Below, one piece after another: positions 25,251 through 39,192 of a stretch of 64,000 bases of DNA. Source of the stretch: Melanocharis versteri (Eukaryota > Chordata > Aves > Passeriformes > Melanocharitidae); assembly GCA_013397845.1 (NCBI GenBank), contig VZTG01007434.1:869118-933117 (forward strand). Direction: 5' to 3'. The notes under the pieces were generated by a model. The model was not told the DNA's origin, did not search any database, and saw nothing but the letters and a program-made list of their open reading frames with translations. Both the position numbers and the translations under genes were made by a program. How positions within the stretch are numbered: position 1 is the first letter of the stretch; each line of letters opens with the position of its first letter.

Positions 25251-28200
25251 ATTTGATCTTTTCATGGTTATGAATACACTAGGATGACAACAACCCTTTT
25301 TCAATCACACAGCAATTCTCTTGGGAAGGTATGCCAAAATGCTTGTTCATCTCTCCCAAAGTGAAAGGTTCACACTGCCGAGATGCATTACTGATCAATC
25401 AAAAGTACCTACAATTACACCTGGGCTTCTCTTTGATGTGATCCAGTTAAAAGCCTACCATGTTTTCACCTTTGTACCTTCCTCCTGATTAGTCTCAGTT
25501 CTCTCTCTTCTAGGCCACCGTGAATAATTAGACTCTGCCTATTCCTTGAGCAAAACTGTCCCAATAGTCTAAAGTATGTCTTAGAGATAAAGAATAAGAA
25601 CTTAATACTGTGGCTGGCCACAACTGGACAGAAATGAAAGGAAAAATGAGAAAGATGGGAGAAAGCAGACTTTCACATTTGTTTAATGTCACATTTCACA
25701 ACATACACTGTGTATAACATTCTTCCCTGCAAGCAACAGAACAGTCTGTCACAAGCATTAAAAAATAATAGCCCTACTGAGCCAGACAGACAAGTAGAAA
25801 AGGTTTCTTCCTGCCTCTAGTCTGACGAACGTATCCTTAGTGAGCTCCTGAAGCCCTGTGAACAACTGGACTTTCTCAGAAATCCCAGGTGGCCACCACT
25901 GCTGCTCATGGTCTTCAATTTCCAAACCCTACATATGTAACCCTAAAAGAGGGCAGTGCTGTTGAAAGACAACAGTCACTGCAATTCCCATCATATCACC
26001 ACCAAACGACTTCCTGAATTGTTGTCTCCAAGTGACTCCAACCAAGCCCAGGAAAAACCCTTTGCAGCAATCCATTTTACAGTACAACAGAAGACTGCAT
26101 AAGAGCCAAAATCCACATTAAAAAGCAAAGGCTAGAAAGTCCTGGCCACATGTGGATGACAAGAAGCTGACTGACTGTCCTATTAATTGGAGCATGACTG
26201 ACAGCAATGAAGGGGAAAGAAACCCTCATAAAAAGTCACAAACTTATATCATGAAAAATATAACCTGAAGGAGCCAACTCTGCTTTTACTACCAAGTTTT
26301 GATCTTTAGCCTAAATTGTTATCAACATGTCTACTTCACTGAGCTGAACTGCAGCCAGCTGACTTTCAACCCATATATAAAACCATATACAACCCCTGAA
26401 CTTCACTGCACATTGAAACACTGACCATGGTTGCAATACCTTTACCCAACCTAGAATTTCAAATATGTGTGATTTGTTACTTATCACAATTTTCTTCAGG
26501 AGAAGGGGCGGAGAACTACCTCCCCCAAACATATTAATTGCTGTGCTTAGTCTCAGCCAAAAGCCAGCAATAAGCTAAATATAAATAGCAAACATGCATA
26601 TTAATGAAATAATTACATTAAGTGTATCTCTTAACACACTGACTTGATACAGATTACCTGGAAAATTCACAAGGAGAAATACAACCAAATCGCTAAGCAA
26701 AGGTTTGTGAAGTGTCTTGCCTCTTGCTGTGACAAAGACAGCTTAATATCACAGCTGGCACCTGACAAAGTGGGCACAGAACCACCTATTTTAATCAGGA
26801 AAAATAGCCAGATGAACTGCTGCATAGGAGATGAGTCAAAGGAATTTGTGGATTGAAGTGTTAACCTTCCTGAATCCTCTTCAGAGGAGAGGCTGACAAA
26901 TAAAACCTATAATCCTCTACTGAGAAAAGGATCAGAATACACAGGGAGGAAGAACTGCCTGAGGCATTAGGGGTGCACAGGGACAAGAAACATTTCTGGA
27001 GAGAATGGCACAGCAGCTGAATACACAGGAGAGACCTCCAGTCTACCCAAAGGCCCTCTGCAGCTGAGAGAAAGGATGTCCCATGTGAAGGCCACACGTC
27101 ACTGAAGTCAGGAGAAGCAGCAGGACTGACCTGTGAGGGTTGTTGGCCGCCAGGAAGGCTGTCTGGCAGACAGTGAAAGAGACACTGGGGTGTGCACTGA
27201 AATCCTCATGGCCATAAGCATAACATGCTGCAAATCCTTGGTGCACAGAACAGAAATCTGTATGGCTCTCATACAATAAAAAGTTTTGCCACCTCCATAA
27301 CACTGACAGGTTTGAGTAATTACAGGGCTAGCACAACAGCAGATACTTGCAATTTAACCAATCTTGTTAGAGTTGCACAGCAATGAGCATTGTAGGGATG
27401 GATACACTGCTCACATGTGTGATTATGTTTAGATTTCTAGCTGTTGGATAGCTATGCTGAACTGTTTCTCAGCAAGCTGTATTCTGGCACAACTATACTT
27501 TTTCTGAGTAAAATAAACATGAGGAACTATTTTGGTGTCTATTGAGCTACTGACAATTGATGTTAGAGAGCCTTTATGAAAAGAGGGACTAACAGCTGTC
27601 ATCTGCATAATAAAATATCCAACTTTATCAAGTGATATGAAAGCTTCCAGCAGCACCCTGCCCTAAATGCTCATAAATATATAAAGGGACTTCTTTGAAC
27701 AGAGAGAACAAAGGTACAAAGCCTTATTCCTATCCTCTGCAGAATCTTGCTTAGAAACTCTGTGTTACAACATCTGCTCAAATGGAGCTAAGGGATGAGG
27801 AACACCAACAATTATTTTAATTTCATTTTCATTGACTTCTTTAAAGCCATCAATAAATACAGACAATTCAGTGAAGAACATATAGACAACTGCTCGGAGC
27901 TCCAAAAAATGTCAATGAAGTTAGCAAACTCTGCCTGTTTTATATGGGCAGGATGTGCTTCCCCTGAGATTTCTCTGTTTTCAGGTATCTGCAATTTAGG
28001 TACTTTAAAAGCCAGCAATTATATTTTTGCATTTAATCGCTGTAGCTGGATTTTCTTTCCATGAATTTGTACAACTGCTCTTGGAACCTCCACCTTGACA
28101 ACCACAGCATCTGGTGACAACATAATTATCCACTGAAAGAAAAAGCACTACCTTTCATTTGTTCTAGAATACTTCACACTGTGCAAAGTTGGTGTGAGAT

Positions 28201-28273
28201 GTCTTGCCAGGGGATGTTACGAATGCTAAAAGTTCACAAATACATGAAATTAAATTGGACTAGTTCATAGATC

Positions 28274-28290
28274 AAAAAAAAAAAAAAAAA
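28274..28290. repeat. Poly(A) run, 17 bases
   Basis: Seventeen A residues between ATC and TCAAAAC, with no retroposed sequence recognised upstream. Confidence 0.9.
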
Positions 28291-29475
28291 TCAAAACTTC
28301 CTAATGGAGAGATGGCAATCTTCTCAGGAAACTCCTGAATCACAGATTACTGGTGGCCAGGATACTATGCTAAGGAAGCAAGACCAAAATCTCACCCTCT
28401 CCTGCTGATCAACTGACAATGCCAAGTACTTGCATCAAGTCTGGTCTGAACTGCTATAGCCATTCCTATGTTCCGCATTTGAAAAACAAAAGCAACATCC
28501 TCCAGCAAGTACACTAAACTTCTCTGTCTTAAAACTGAAGTTAACTCATCCCAAACGGTGGGCTTTATGTGATTTCTCTATTATATTTTAAATTAACTAA
28601 AATACGCCATCATATTTAGCAATCATATTGAGAGTTGCTTTAGAAGGAGTGGAAACAGCAGAGAAGGACTTAATCTATTCAGTGAAATATCTCCCAGTAA
28701 ATTAACTCTCTTACCTTGACACCTCTTGACATACCTCTAGACTTTACCTAGCAACTTCTTTATCTGATTCTGCCTGCTGCACAGCTCAGAGAGTGCTACC
28801 ACTAAGGTACTGGTGCTTGGCACCTCATTTAGCAGCTTATATTCTGCCTTAGGTGTCACCAGCCTCTTTAATCACTGATCCCAAAGCAAGGGGGAGCACT
28901 CACTCCTCTGTCCCCTCATTTCCTAAGAGACTGGCTGAACACCTTGTGAAGGCTCAGCTTTTTGCTCAATGACATTTTCTTTTCACTCGGTTCACTGTTT
29001 GGAACTGAGTCCACAAAGCAAGATAAACAAAGATTTCCTGTCTCTCCTTATAAGAGAAGTATATTTACTTTTCCCAATAATACTCTTTTTTTTATTATAT
29101 GACTTGTATTTTCAGTCTCGTTACTATTTCTTGGAGTATATAACATTTACACTGAATTATTCCAATTTAAGAACTCCAATATGAAATGGAATTGGAATGT
29201 AGCAAATAGATAAGTCCCGTGTAATCAAAACTGACTCTATGTTTCCATCCTGATTAAATATGCAGTAGTAGCAGAGATCAATTTGACTTCCTCTTTTCAG
29301 AGTAAACTTGCAGTCAGCTTGAAAGGTGACATCTTTCCTCAAACAAAGGTAAAAGTTTTTCCCTGATATGTAACTGTAACACACACAGAAGTTCAGAAGA
29401 TCATCAAGAAACATTTTGTGTATTTGTGATGTGAAGATCATTCCCTTTCAATAATGCAACTACTGGGTTGATGTG

Positions 29476-29848
29476 CAAGGTTTTGGTAGCAGAGGAGCTG
29501 CAGGGGTGACTTCCGTGAGAAGACACCAGGAGTTGGCCCCACATTTGTCCCCAGAACTGACAGCAAGTTCTGGCAAGCTCCAAAACTGCCCACTGCCCAA
29601 AGCTGAGCCCATCGGTGGTGCTGATGAAACTCTGTGATAACATATTTAATAATGGGCAAGAAAACCACCTCACAGCAGCTGTGAAGGAGGAACAATTAAA
29701 AAAAAAGTGAGAGCAACAGCCCTGCAGGCAGCAAGGTCAGTGAGGAAGGAGGGGCAGGAGATGCTCCAGGTTCTGCAGCCTGTGGTGAGACAGGCTGTCC
29801 CCCTGCAGCCCATGGAAGTCCATGGGGAAGCAGAGATCCACTGTATCT
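29476..29848 (+). mobile_element. GC-rich avian interspersed repeat fragment, possibly a CR1 5' region
   Basis: The run GGTTTTGGTAGCAGAGGAGC, TTCCGTGAGAAG, GATAACATATTTAATAATGG, GAGAGCAACAGCCCTGCAGG, GTCAGTGAGGAAGGAGGGGC, and GACAGGCTGTCCCCCTGCAG matches a phrase order I recognise as recurring in bird genomes. I associate it with the promoter or 5' region of an autonomous retroelement, perhaps full-length CR1, but cannot settle the class without a library. No retroelement coding region follows; the segment ends just before a T13 run at 29851. Frames of 64-103 codons on the minus strand across it are not genes. Confidence 0.55.
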
Positions 29849-32800
29849 CCTTTTTTTTTTTTTCATCCTTGGCTGTACCACTAATCCCATGCAGGAGTTG
29901 TTCTAGAGCTATACAGCGATGAAATTCGTAATTCAGATAACACTGGCCAGGATGTCTGTAAGAAGTTGAGCAGGAATTCAAAACATTAATATCTCATTGT
30001 GAATTGCTAATGGAAAGCTAATATTTGGGCCTTAGAGAGATCCTGTTGCACAATATGAACAATTAGTCAGATCCCACAGCATAAGTTACTGAGTTTTGTT
30101 GGATTGTTGTGCAGTTGGACCTGTCATCTTACCTGAATCAAACTGGTGTTAGTCCAAATATTCCTGGACCAGAGGGGATTTTATAACATCCATACTGTAT
30201 TGGCTCACCCACAACATACAGTCCCTCTTATTTAACTCACTCACTTCTGCATCAATCCAATAGAATATTACACAAGATAGTTTTACAGATGTTTTCTAAT
30301 TAGCAGCATTAACTGAAACGGATGAATATTCCCACATACAACGTCATCTTGAATTAGAAATTTTTCCAAGTATTCTTAAAGCTGCATGTAGATGTTCACA
30401 TTCACAGTTTTATGGCATAAATATATAAAACACAAAACTAAGTCATGTTACTGTATTGTTTTATTCTGACATCCTGATGCTCAAACACCTATCAGATATT
30501 TTTGTACATTCAGTATTAACAGGGAGGCCAAGACCTTGCTTACTTCTTCCTCCCAACCTAACCTATACTACTCCATTGCCATTATGTTTTACGGAAATAA
30601 GTGGAATTATGGAACAGCATACAAAGGAACAGTAAAATAATACCTCTAAATATATTTTGAAAACAAATAGTATAATCTGGTTTTGAGAATAAGCTGGCTT
30701 GGTTTTCTCCAGCTATTCCAATTTTTACCAAAAAGTTCAACATTACAATGATTTCTAACAAAACAAAGAATTAATTGAATTATTCAATAATTGAGGAAAA
30801 TATCTTCAGATTTTATTTTTATCAAAATAATTTTTTAAAATGCCCCTATTAAATCAGTTGTGGTTTTGCATTTAAGTAACCTAAAAAGGTGTTAATTGTT
30901 TCAGACACTTCAGCCCCAAGATCATTATCACTTAAATTTCTTGTTGCAATCTACTGACTATTTTTTCGTCTCTCAGACACGTGCTGTAGTAGATTTACAA
31001 GGTATTTCCCAGTTGCAGCTCAAGTACAGAATGGAGAGCTAAAGGAAACAATACTGGCAGGTTCAACAGAGAGTCACTAATGTCAATTCTTCGATTTTGT
31101 ACTTGTCTCATTGTTTTTCTCCCCTTCATTATTACCAATTATTATTTATCATTACACTGCCATAAATAGCCTATGTTTTCATAGTCACGTTCTGTTGAAA
31201 TATTTCAGTTAGATTTCCTTTCATTCCCTCCCCTGTGCTTTTTAGAATATAGGGAAGAATTCAGAAAAGTGAAAAGATGTGCCATTTAAATATGACATTT
31301 GATTTTCTTTTCCAGATCTAGAGTATGCAAAAGATATGACTTTCCATAAGAACAATCAAAAATAATAAATCACACTTCATACTATGTTTTGTAAATAAAT
31401 CATCTGAAACTGCCTTTAAAAGTACAGTTTCACCAATTTTCTCCTTTCCTTATGTCTACTACTGACTATGGACTCAGTTTTTATAGGATTGGGGTTTTTT
31501 TTCCACAGTTAATTTTGGGAATAGGAAAATCACCTCACACAGGAAGGGTACTGTCTCTGAACTCTCAGTGTGTCTTTTCAGCACACCGAAAATTGTTACA
31601 CACTAAAAATATGTAACTCCTTTTAACGGCAGCAGTGCTCTTTGCAGTAAATAAAACACTGAAATAAGAGACTATAAAAGGAGAAAAACCGAAATTCATA
31701 AACAAAAATCAAGAAGTTTTTGTAGGTGGAAGAAAAAAGAGGCGTACTAGAGAAAGACATTTAAAGTACTAGTGACATATATGATATATATCACTGGTGC
31801 CTGGCACCCCTCTCTGCAGTGATAAGCTGCAACTGAAACCAAGATAGGAGTGCAAAGATATTTTAAAAAATCACTTCACCCTCACCAAGCAGCAAGAGGC
31901 AGTTGTAGGGGAAGTCTGCTATATGAATTTTTTCTTTACCATGACCTACTTACTCATGAAAAACACTTTATTTTTGTAAAAGGGGTAGGGGTGGGGGAAA
32001 AAAAAAAAGAAAGAAATCTTTCTTGATACTTTTCTGACATGAAATTAAAATATTATTCTGAGGGTGAAGAGATATGGAAAAAAACCTCTTCAGCATCCGT
32101 CTGGTTAAGGGTCATGTTGAAATAAAGTCTCCCTTGTGTGCCTCTGTCATATGGCAACAGGGCCCATGTCTCAGTGCTCACAACCACAGACATTTCTAAA
32201 TAAACATTCACCAGGGATGACAAGAGGCACAGATGACTCCAAGGCCCTTCAGAATTGTTCTTATAACTTCTGAAAGTCATTTACCTGGAAAATGTGAGAC
32301 AATCTCTTAAGCTATCACAAGGATGTCTGTAGCATCCTTGAGAATATATTTGAATTTTAATAAAAGGTCCGAAAGCACCTGGCATTTCTGGAAAATATGA
32401 TGAAACTCTTTTACTTTAGAGGACGATATTCAACATCAAGAGTGCTTTGTGGTACACGTAGCTCCCAGCATGACTTTTCTGAAGCAATATTTTTTGAAAC
32501 AGATTTTTTTTTTTAAATATTTTGTTTAATTCCCCAACAAGAACTTCAGAAACACAGACACAGATCAGAATTAAAATACAGCTGACAAAGTAAGAGGTTA
32601 GAAAGGGCGTAATGAACTAAGAATAGCAAAAAATATTTTTTTGACTCAAAGGTCAAGAAAATCTGGTGTAATAGCCTTCATCACAAGTCCATGATCTTTA
32701 ATTAAAATCTTTCTGTGATGTAAAACAGTTGAACTTTGTCTATAGTGAATGAAACTCTGCTAAGCTAATTTATCTAATGAGGAATAATGTGTGATCCTTT

Positions 32801-35800
32801 GGATAAGCTACCATTAAGTTAGCCCATAAAAGCCAAATTAAATTCATGGTATGCTTTAATATGGCTTGAATTAACATAGCATGAGACTCCAATAATTCAC
32901 CATTTTACAGAAGTCTTAGGCTGGAAATGGATACAGTGCATATCAGCACAGGTAGCATCATATGTTTTTTCCCCCTTAATACCTGGCAAAATAGACAGTA
33001 TGGAGAGAATAAAGTTTTATTTCAGCAGCTACTCAGATGGGATGACATTCAGCCCGTGAGTAGGCACAATGCTTCACAGTCAGCAGGTATGAAAAACCCA
33101 CAAAATCCCAGTATCAGTTAGGACCCTTGCTAACAAAAACCTGAGGTGTCACAGACTTATCTGCAATGGGAAGTTGACTCAAAGTTGAGCCTGAGAGGCA
33201 AAGGAAAGGAAAGGAGCAGCCCTGGAAGTATGGAGAAATACATGAATGGAAACATGTTCAAAAAGGTTTCCAATTTCACAAGCTCTGTAGGCAAGGCTGT
33301 CACAGGTATTACTTCAAGCCAAATTTAATTTGTTTTTTCCCTATTTAAAAGCTCACCTTGATCTAGTTGAGTTTTGTATTCCAGGAAAATAACTGGCAGA
33401 GATTAGGGACCACTTCAAAAACTTGAAATGGTGGTTCTGTCTGACAGGCGGTCCTGTCACATTCACACATGGACACTAAATTTCAATGGCTTTAAAGCTA
33501 TAAAAGCAAGATACTGCCTCCATGCTGGAAATTGCAACATGATTAACAAACAGCTGTTCCTTTGCAAGATCAAGAAAGCGCAGCAGACTGACAAATAAAT
33601 CCTCACCAATCACATTCAGCAGTGTAGTATGGGATTTCTACAAGCAGACTGACCAATGCTCTTTCTTTTTCTTACAGAAAACCTTAATTAAGCTTGCCAA
33701 GAGCAGGGTATTACTCACCTTGAAGTACTGACCCTTGGGGGTTCTCTCCTTATGCTCCCCACAAAAAAAAAAAGGACATGTGGCATAAAAGTGAAATAGA
33801 GCTGAGCTGAGTGCAGGTGAAATGCCCACAGAGAGCACAGCTCAAACCTGCAGTTGGCCCCGGCTCAACCACCCAGATGTTTAAAAGCAAATACATTCAA
33901 CAGGTCTGGAAACTGCAAACAAAATCCATACCAGAGGCTAAAGTCTGCTAGCCTGCCCGTCTTAGCGTAATTAGGTCACCCTAATTCTCCTCCTTTAGTT
34001 TCTTAAATGTGTTATATACTTCTGACACACAACAATTTTTTTTCCTCAGCTTCTTGCCTGCTTGCCACCCAAGATGAATGTAGGAACCCAAGAACTGTTT
34101 TGTCTCTGTGCACACCATCATCCTTCATAACAAACCCCACCATGAACTCTCTCAGACATGTCTCACTGAACTAGTAATTCCTGCTGGCTGTTAACCAAAC
34201 TCTACAGAAACCTCACTGACCCACCACAAAGAAGTTCCAAACTACCAAATCCTCTGTCATCTGCCCAGTTGCCTTCACACTGTGGTTGTATTTGAAAGCT
34301 CCCTGACTGCTGCTATTACTTTGGCACATAATGCTCTGTTCGACACTGCTTCCCCACAAGCAAAGCTCATATGCATGAATAGAATTCATGTCTGTGTAAA
34401 TTGACTTTTTTAACTTGCCTAAACGGCACTAAAAATGGCTTGACTAAACTCTAATAAACTGTAAATGACTAAACTCCCTGAATTGTAGTAGAAAATTTGC
34501 ATACTAGCTCAGTAACTGGATAGAGAAATGTGTAAGTTGTTCCGTCTGTCTACAAAGATAACCCTGCCTTAAAATCTCCATGATTTTGTCAGACTCATTC
34601 AATCCTAAGCTGTCCAGAGATAAAAAAATAAATTAAAAAATCATGCAAATATCAAGTTCCTCAAGACAGCCTGCTTCCTCTTATACCATGTACTCCAACA
34701 GAGCTAAATTGCTTTAAGCTAGTACAGTGCAGATTCTTGACATTCTTTTGCCAAACATGTACTGACTGTCACCCAGAATCTTAACAGGCTGAAATGGTAT
34801 AAAATGCTAATAGAATGATTCTAATCATTCTGTCAAGCATGGCTGACACTACACTGTCAAGTGAAGAAAAGTACTTTGTACAGCTCTGGATGAGTTTTAT
34901 TTTTTTTACTGTGGCATCATATAGGTAAACGAAGTGGTGTGAATGAGTTAAAATCTTCTTACAATTTTTTAGGAGTCAAACTGAAGGAAAATGCGCAAGT
35001 CTTGACCAGGTGAAATATTAAATTGACAATGACCTTGTCCAAGGAAACCATTCTCAAAATGAACCAGTGCTATGAATACCTCAGGAGATTTTGAATGTCT
35101 TACTCGATATGACACTCAGAGTGACTCAAGGGGAGGAAAGGGGTTTCTGTCATTAAGTCTGCTAGTACAAAGTAGTGGTGCAGAAAAGGAGATCTAAAAA
35201 GGCTTTCTGTTGGTTACTGGAAACTGCATAAAAATTGGCAGCTGTGGAAAATGTTGGTGCAGGAGGGAGGCACAACATCTGATTTAAAACCAGTAGTGGG
35301 AATGTATACTAGCAAGACCAGGATTTCAAAGCTTTGATGAAATACAAGCAGAAACACTCCAGTGCCATTGACCAGACGACAGAGTAGAGCCAAGAAAAGC
35401 GTTCTCTGCTTAGGCTGTGGTCAGAAACATATCACCTGGCTGCTACCCTTCCACAGCCCAATTAGAAGAGTTTATGCAAGTGGTCATCAATTCAGGTAAA
35501 GCAAGCTGACAAACTACAACTAATATTTACAGCAGTTTGAATATGTCTGCTGGTCTCACATTGAAATGAATGAGTTCACACCATCTTTTCCACTTTGTCA
35601 AAGCAGGATGTGTACATACATGTTTGTGTCAGCACATGCATGCAGGAGCAAGGACAGAGAGAGGACAAGGACAACAGCCTTGCTGATTGCCACAGATCTT
35701 CCTGATTTGACTGGCATGCTTTGAGGGCGAAGGACAACACAGCAGTTACAAGGAAATGCTCCTTTCAAACACCCCATATCTCGGCTCCAAGAATAGGACA

Positions 35801-35850
35801 GTTTGTCAGCAGAGTACCACATACTAATCTTAAAAAAAGAAATCCATGAG
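29849..35850. other. Intronic DNA, nothing recognised
   Basis: T13 run at 29851-29863. A G-rich patch with three G runs (GGGG TA GGGG T GGGGG) lies at 31982-31997. No exon or repeat family recognised. Confidence 0.55.
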
Positions 35851-35912
35851 CAAACAAACAAGCAAACAAACAACGACAAAAAAACACCCTCACCACAAAC
35901 AAACAAATAAAG
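35851..35912. repeat. (CAAA)n imperfect microsatellite, two blocks
   Basis: CAAA units at 35851-35875 and 35895-35910, separated by an A/C-rich spacer. The frames of about 115 codons on the minus strand across this region owe their length partly to this stop-free repeat. Confidence 0.85.
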
Positions 35913-38784
35913 CCAAAACAAATCCTCTCCAGCAAATGGAGCTGGAAGCACAAGTCATCTTGCTGAGATAAGAAGCAAGGGGTGACAAAATAACATCTCA
36001 GGTGCCAGCTCGTGAAAACTAGGAACAGCCCCTTCCTCAGGTGCAGCGGAGCCTGTATTCCCCAGAAACAGTAAAACCAGTGGGAAAAAAGAGGGATAAT
36101 TTCTTCCACTGCCTCCTACTTACACTGCTATATGCAAACTGATGGGAGACTGTGTGAGTACCCTCTTCCAGTGTGTTCAAAATGTAGTTTAAGCAACTGT
36201 AGGAGTTGGAAGATAGGAGACTCACACCCACAGCAAAGAAGAGGAGAGAGAGGCAGGGATATGTATGAATCACAAATATTAACATGGATTTGGGTGGCAT
36301 GTGATGTGTTAGCATGCAAACATGACAGAGTTGGAATGGGGGGGAACTGTCATATTGTCTCCCCTAACCACAAAAGCTTACTGACTTCTTTAAGCTCAGA
36401 ATATTTCCACAGATATGCAGATATGACAAAACAAGTACACCTTCAGATTTCAGAACTCTTCATGCTTTAAATTCATTATGATAACATTATGGGAAGAAAA
36501 ACAGAAAGTTTGTCCATCGCTTTTTCCATTGTGTTGTAACCATTTCTGTGAATTTCCTTTATTCAGGAACTATGAACAGTGTGTGTTCAACCATAAACAT
36601 TAGAAACAAATATGAATTATAATTAATTAATTGAGATGACAATAGAAATCAAATTTAGGAAAATTAGACTACAAGAGTTATTTGCAGTGTTACTCAGAGA
36701 AATTATTTCCCAAGTTTGCTTTTTAACATTCAAATCAACAAACAAAAGGCTTTTCAGCACTTAATATTGGGTACACAGCCTACTGATAACCAACTTCTGA
36801 GTGCTGCATACTTCTGCTCTATGCCACAACATTCAGAAAACAGATTAGCTTACACTAACAAAGCACTAGTTCTTGTTTTGACTAGTTCCTGGCAGTTGAA
36901 GAGACTCTTTATAGTCTTGGTTTGATGAGTTTTCCACTTTTTTGAGCATTAATTCCACCAGGTGTATTAGGAGTAATTTGTACTGGTCAGCCCTGTATTC
37001 CTCACTGAGTAGAAAGAATTTACCTTCTAATGCTTGATTTATCATTGCTGATAAATTTGCACACGCACCTTGAAATGTCATTTGCCAGTTTAGCTTGGCC
37101 TTTTCAAAAATATTTAGCAGCATTAGTTCCTGTACCTTCTCATGTCCAGCAAATATTGGATAAGTTTTTAATTACAAATTCTTAGTGTCCAGCAAAGGGA
37201 GTGCTATGATTCTAAATTCCACTTAATCAAAAATATGTAAAACAGTATGACTAAGTTATGCAAGACCTATGTAAATTAAGCTGATATGAAGTTTTAGCAC
37301 AGCATAAAGGCCACTTTAAAAAAAAAATCACATTTTTATCAGGTATCTGCATTAAAAGTGGCACAATGCAAATAGCACTGCTTTCTATTTAGAAATAATA
37401 AATCAGAAGTGATTTTGGCACAGCTTTAATCTGTCATAAATAATTTAATTGCCTTCCATTTGGAAATAAGCCCCATTTAAAACCTCACAGAGGTTCTCTA
37501 AGCATTCCTATTAACATTACGCACTCTGTGACTTCAAACTTTTAAGGAAATGTTTATAGTTAAAGCTTCAAAAGGTACTTCTTCTGCTTAAAACAAAATG
37601 TTTATTTTTCATGGGATGATTATTTTCTTTTTAATGTAACCTACCAAAACATCAAGGCATCAAGGACCTGAGAATATACCTTTCTTTTCCTCTTGATGAT
37701 CTAGACAGAGGAATGCTTCTAATTTAACTCAAATAGTTTCAGGACACCTTCAGCAAGAAAAGAGAAGAGTGCTTTGTCCAGACTATCTTGGTCCTGTCAG
37801 TTAAAAAAAAACCCAACCTCTTCTGAGTGGCAAGACTGGACTACCTCAAGCTGAGAAGAGACACAAACATGAGGCTCTAAATATCAGCTAATGCTGTAAA
37901 CACAAAGGTCAAAGTCAGCTAATCCTCTTGTTATGTTGAGTCCAACTCCTGCCAGCAAGTGCCTGTCAGACCTACCTTCCTTTTTAGACTTGAATCTAAA
38001 GGCACTTAACTCCTTGATGCCACTGATTTCTGAACAAAGGGTTTGGTGATGTACAAACATAAACCCCTCCCTTCAGAGTCATTGATTAACTCTATAGGAA
38101 GCAAAGTGGGTAATATTAGCTTGGAAAACTGCAATTGGTTACAATAATGATTCAGGAACTTCTTGCAAAGTACAGAAAAAATGCAGAAGCTGAATGAGCT
38201 AAAGGGCAACCCCACAAACTGTGGGGCCAAGTGGAACAGGACAGAGGCCAAGATTTCCCTTTCCCAGATCCCCAAAGGCATGAGCTTTCTGCTTCAGCAA
38301 AGCTGCTGGAACAGCAAACTGAAGTCCTTTGCTCATGACTCATTTACCTGAGCTCAGCCAAGTCAAATTCTTATGTTTGTACACAGGAGGGCTGTGCTGC
38401 CCTTCACTGGGGCCTCGACAAGCCGAAAGGTTTGCTTTAACAGCACCCTCATGAATTCCATCAAGGCAAATCCAAAGTCTCACATACAGGAGCAAAGAGC
38501 CCCAGAAAGCAGCTCAGGCTGGAGACTGACAGGCCAGGTAGCACCCTGAGGCAGGAAAGGGGGAGTGTGGTGAACGAGAAGTTGCATGTGTGTCATCAGT
38601 GGGGCTATGCAATAGAGAGTGCAGACTGCTCTGCACTAGCAAAAGCATAGCCAGTGGTTTCGTGGGACATGGGCTTTAGTCATCATTGTCAAAGCTGCAT
38701 TTCAAGCAGCCTGCTCATTTTTGAGCCTTTGGATACAGAGGAAATTCTGATAAACAGCAGAGAAAACAAGGAGAAACATCAAAA
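35913..38784. other. Intronic DNA, nothing recognised
   Basis: No exon or repeat family recognised. A GAGTCCAACTCCTGCC phrase near 37939 hints at a CR1 remnant too short to call. Confidence 0.5.
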
Positions 38785-39192
38785 GGGTGATGGAGCACGT
38801 GATGCACGAGGAACAGCTGGAGAAGCTGGGCTCCTTCAGCCTCAGGAAGGGAAGGCTACTGGCACAGCCTTCTAGTCTCTAAAGGGGAATACAGATGGAG
38901 GCAGGCTCTCCTCACAGGCATGCAATGAAAGAAAAAGAGCTCTCAGTATCAAGTTGCAGCAAGACCGATCCTGATTAGATTTAACAGGTAAAAGGGCAAG
39001 TTGAGTGATCAAGGATTGGAATGGGTTAACCAGAGAGCTTGGGAAAACCTCCATCCTTGGAAGTTTTCAACACCTGACAATTCAGTGCCCTGAGCAACCT
39101 GAGAGAGCTTCAAGATCAGCCACTTTGAGAAGGATGTTGGACCCGATGATCCCCAGAGGTCCTTTTCAAGCAAAATTAATTGTGATATTTCA
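38785..39192 (+). mobile_element. CR1 LINE 3' fragment
   Basis: Sense-strand CR1 landmarks occur in order: CTGGAGAAGCTGGGCTCCTT, CAGCCTCAGGAAGGGAAGGC, a stretch equivalent to AATGGGTTAACCAGAGAGCT, CATCCTTGGAAGTTTTCAAC, CAACCTGAGAGAGCTTCAAG, and GGACCCGATGATCCCCAGAG. The end near GTGATATTTCA corresponds to the terminal octamer region. About 400 bp, moderately diverged, no intact frame. Confidence 0.85.

Larger units (their letters stand above)
23851..29475. other. Intronic DNA with minor simple repeats
   Basis: No gene seen. Contains a (CTTT)n run at 25235-25250 and an A17 run at 28274-28290. A moderately GC-richer stretch at 26.86-27.3 kb has no recognised family. Confidence 0.55.

Noticed and set aside
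29157..29441. 94-codon minus-strand frame with an acceptor-like TGTGTTACAG
   Set aside because: Ends in a stop with no recognised family and no supporting donor or upstream exon; a terminal exon is possible but unsupported.
36132..36470. 112-codon plus-strand frame
   Set aside because: Overlaps several frames on the other strand, and no domain is seen.
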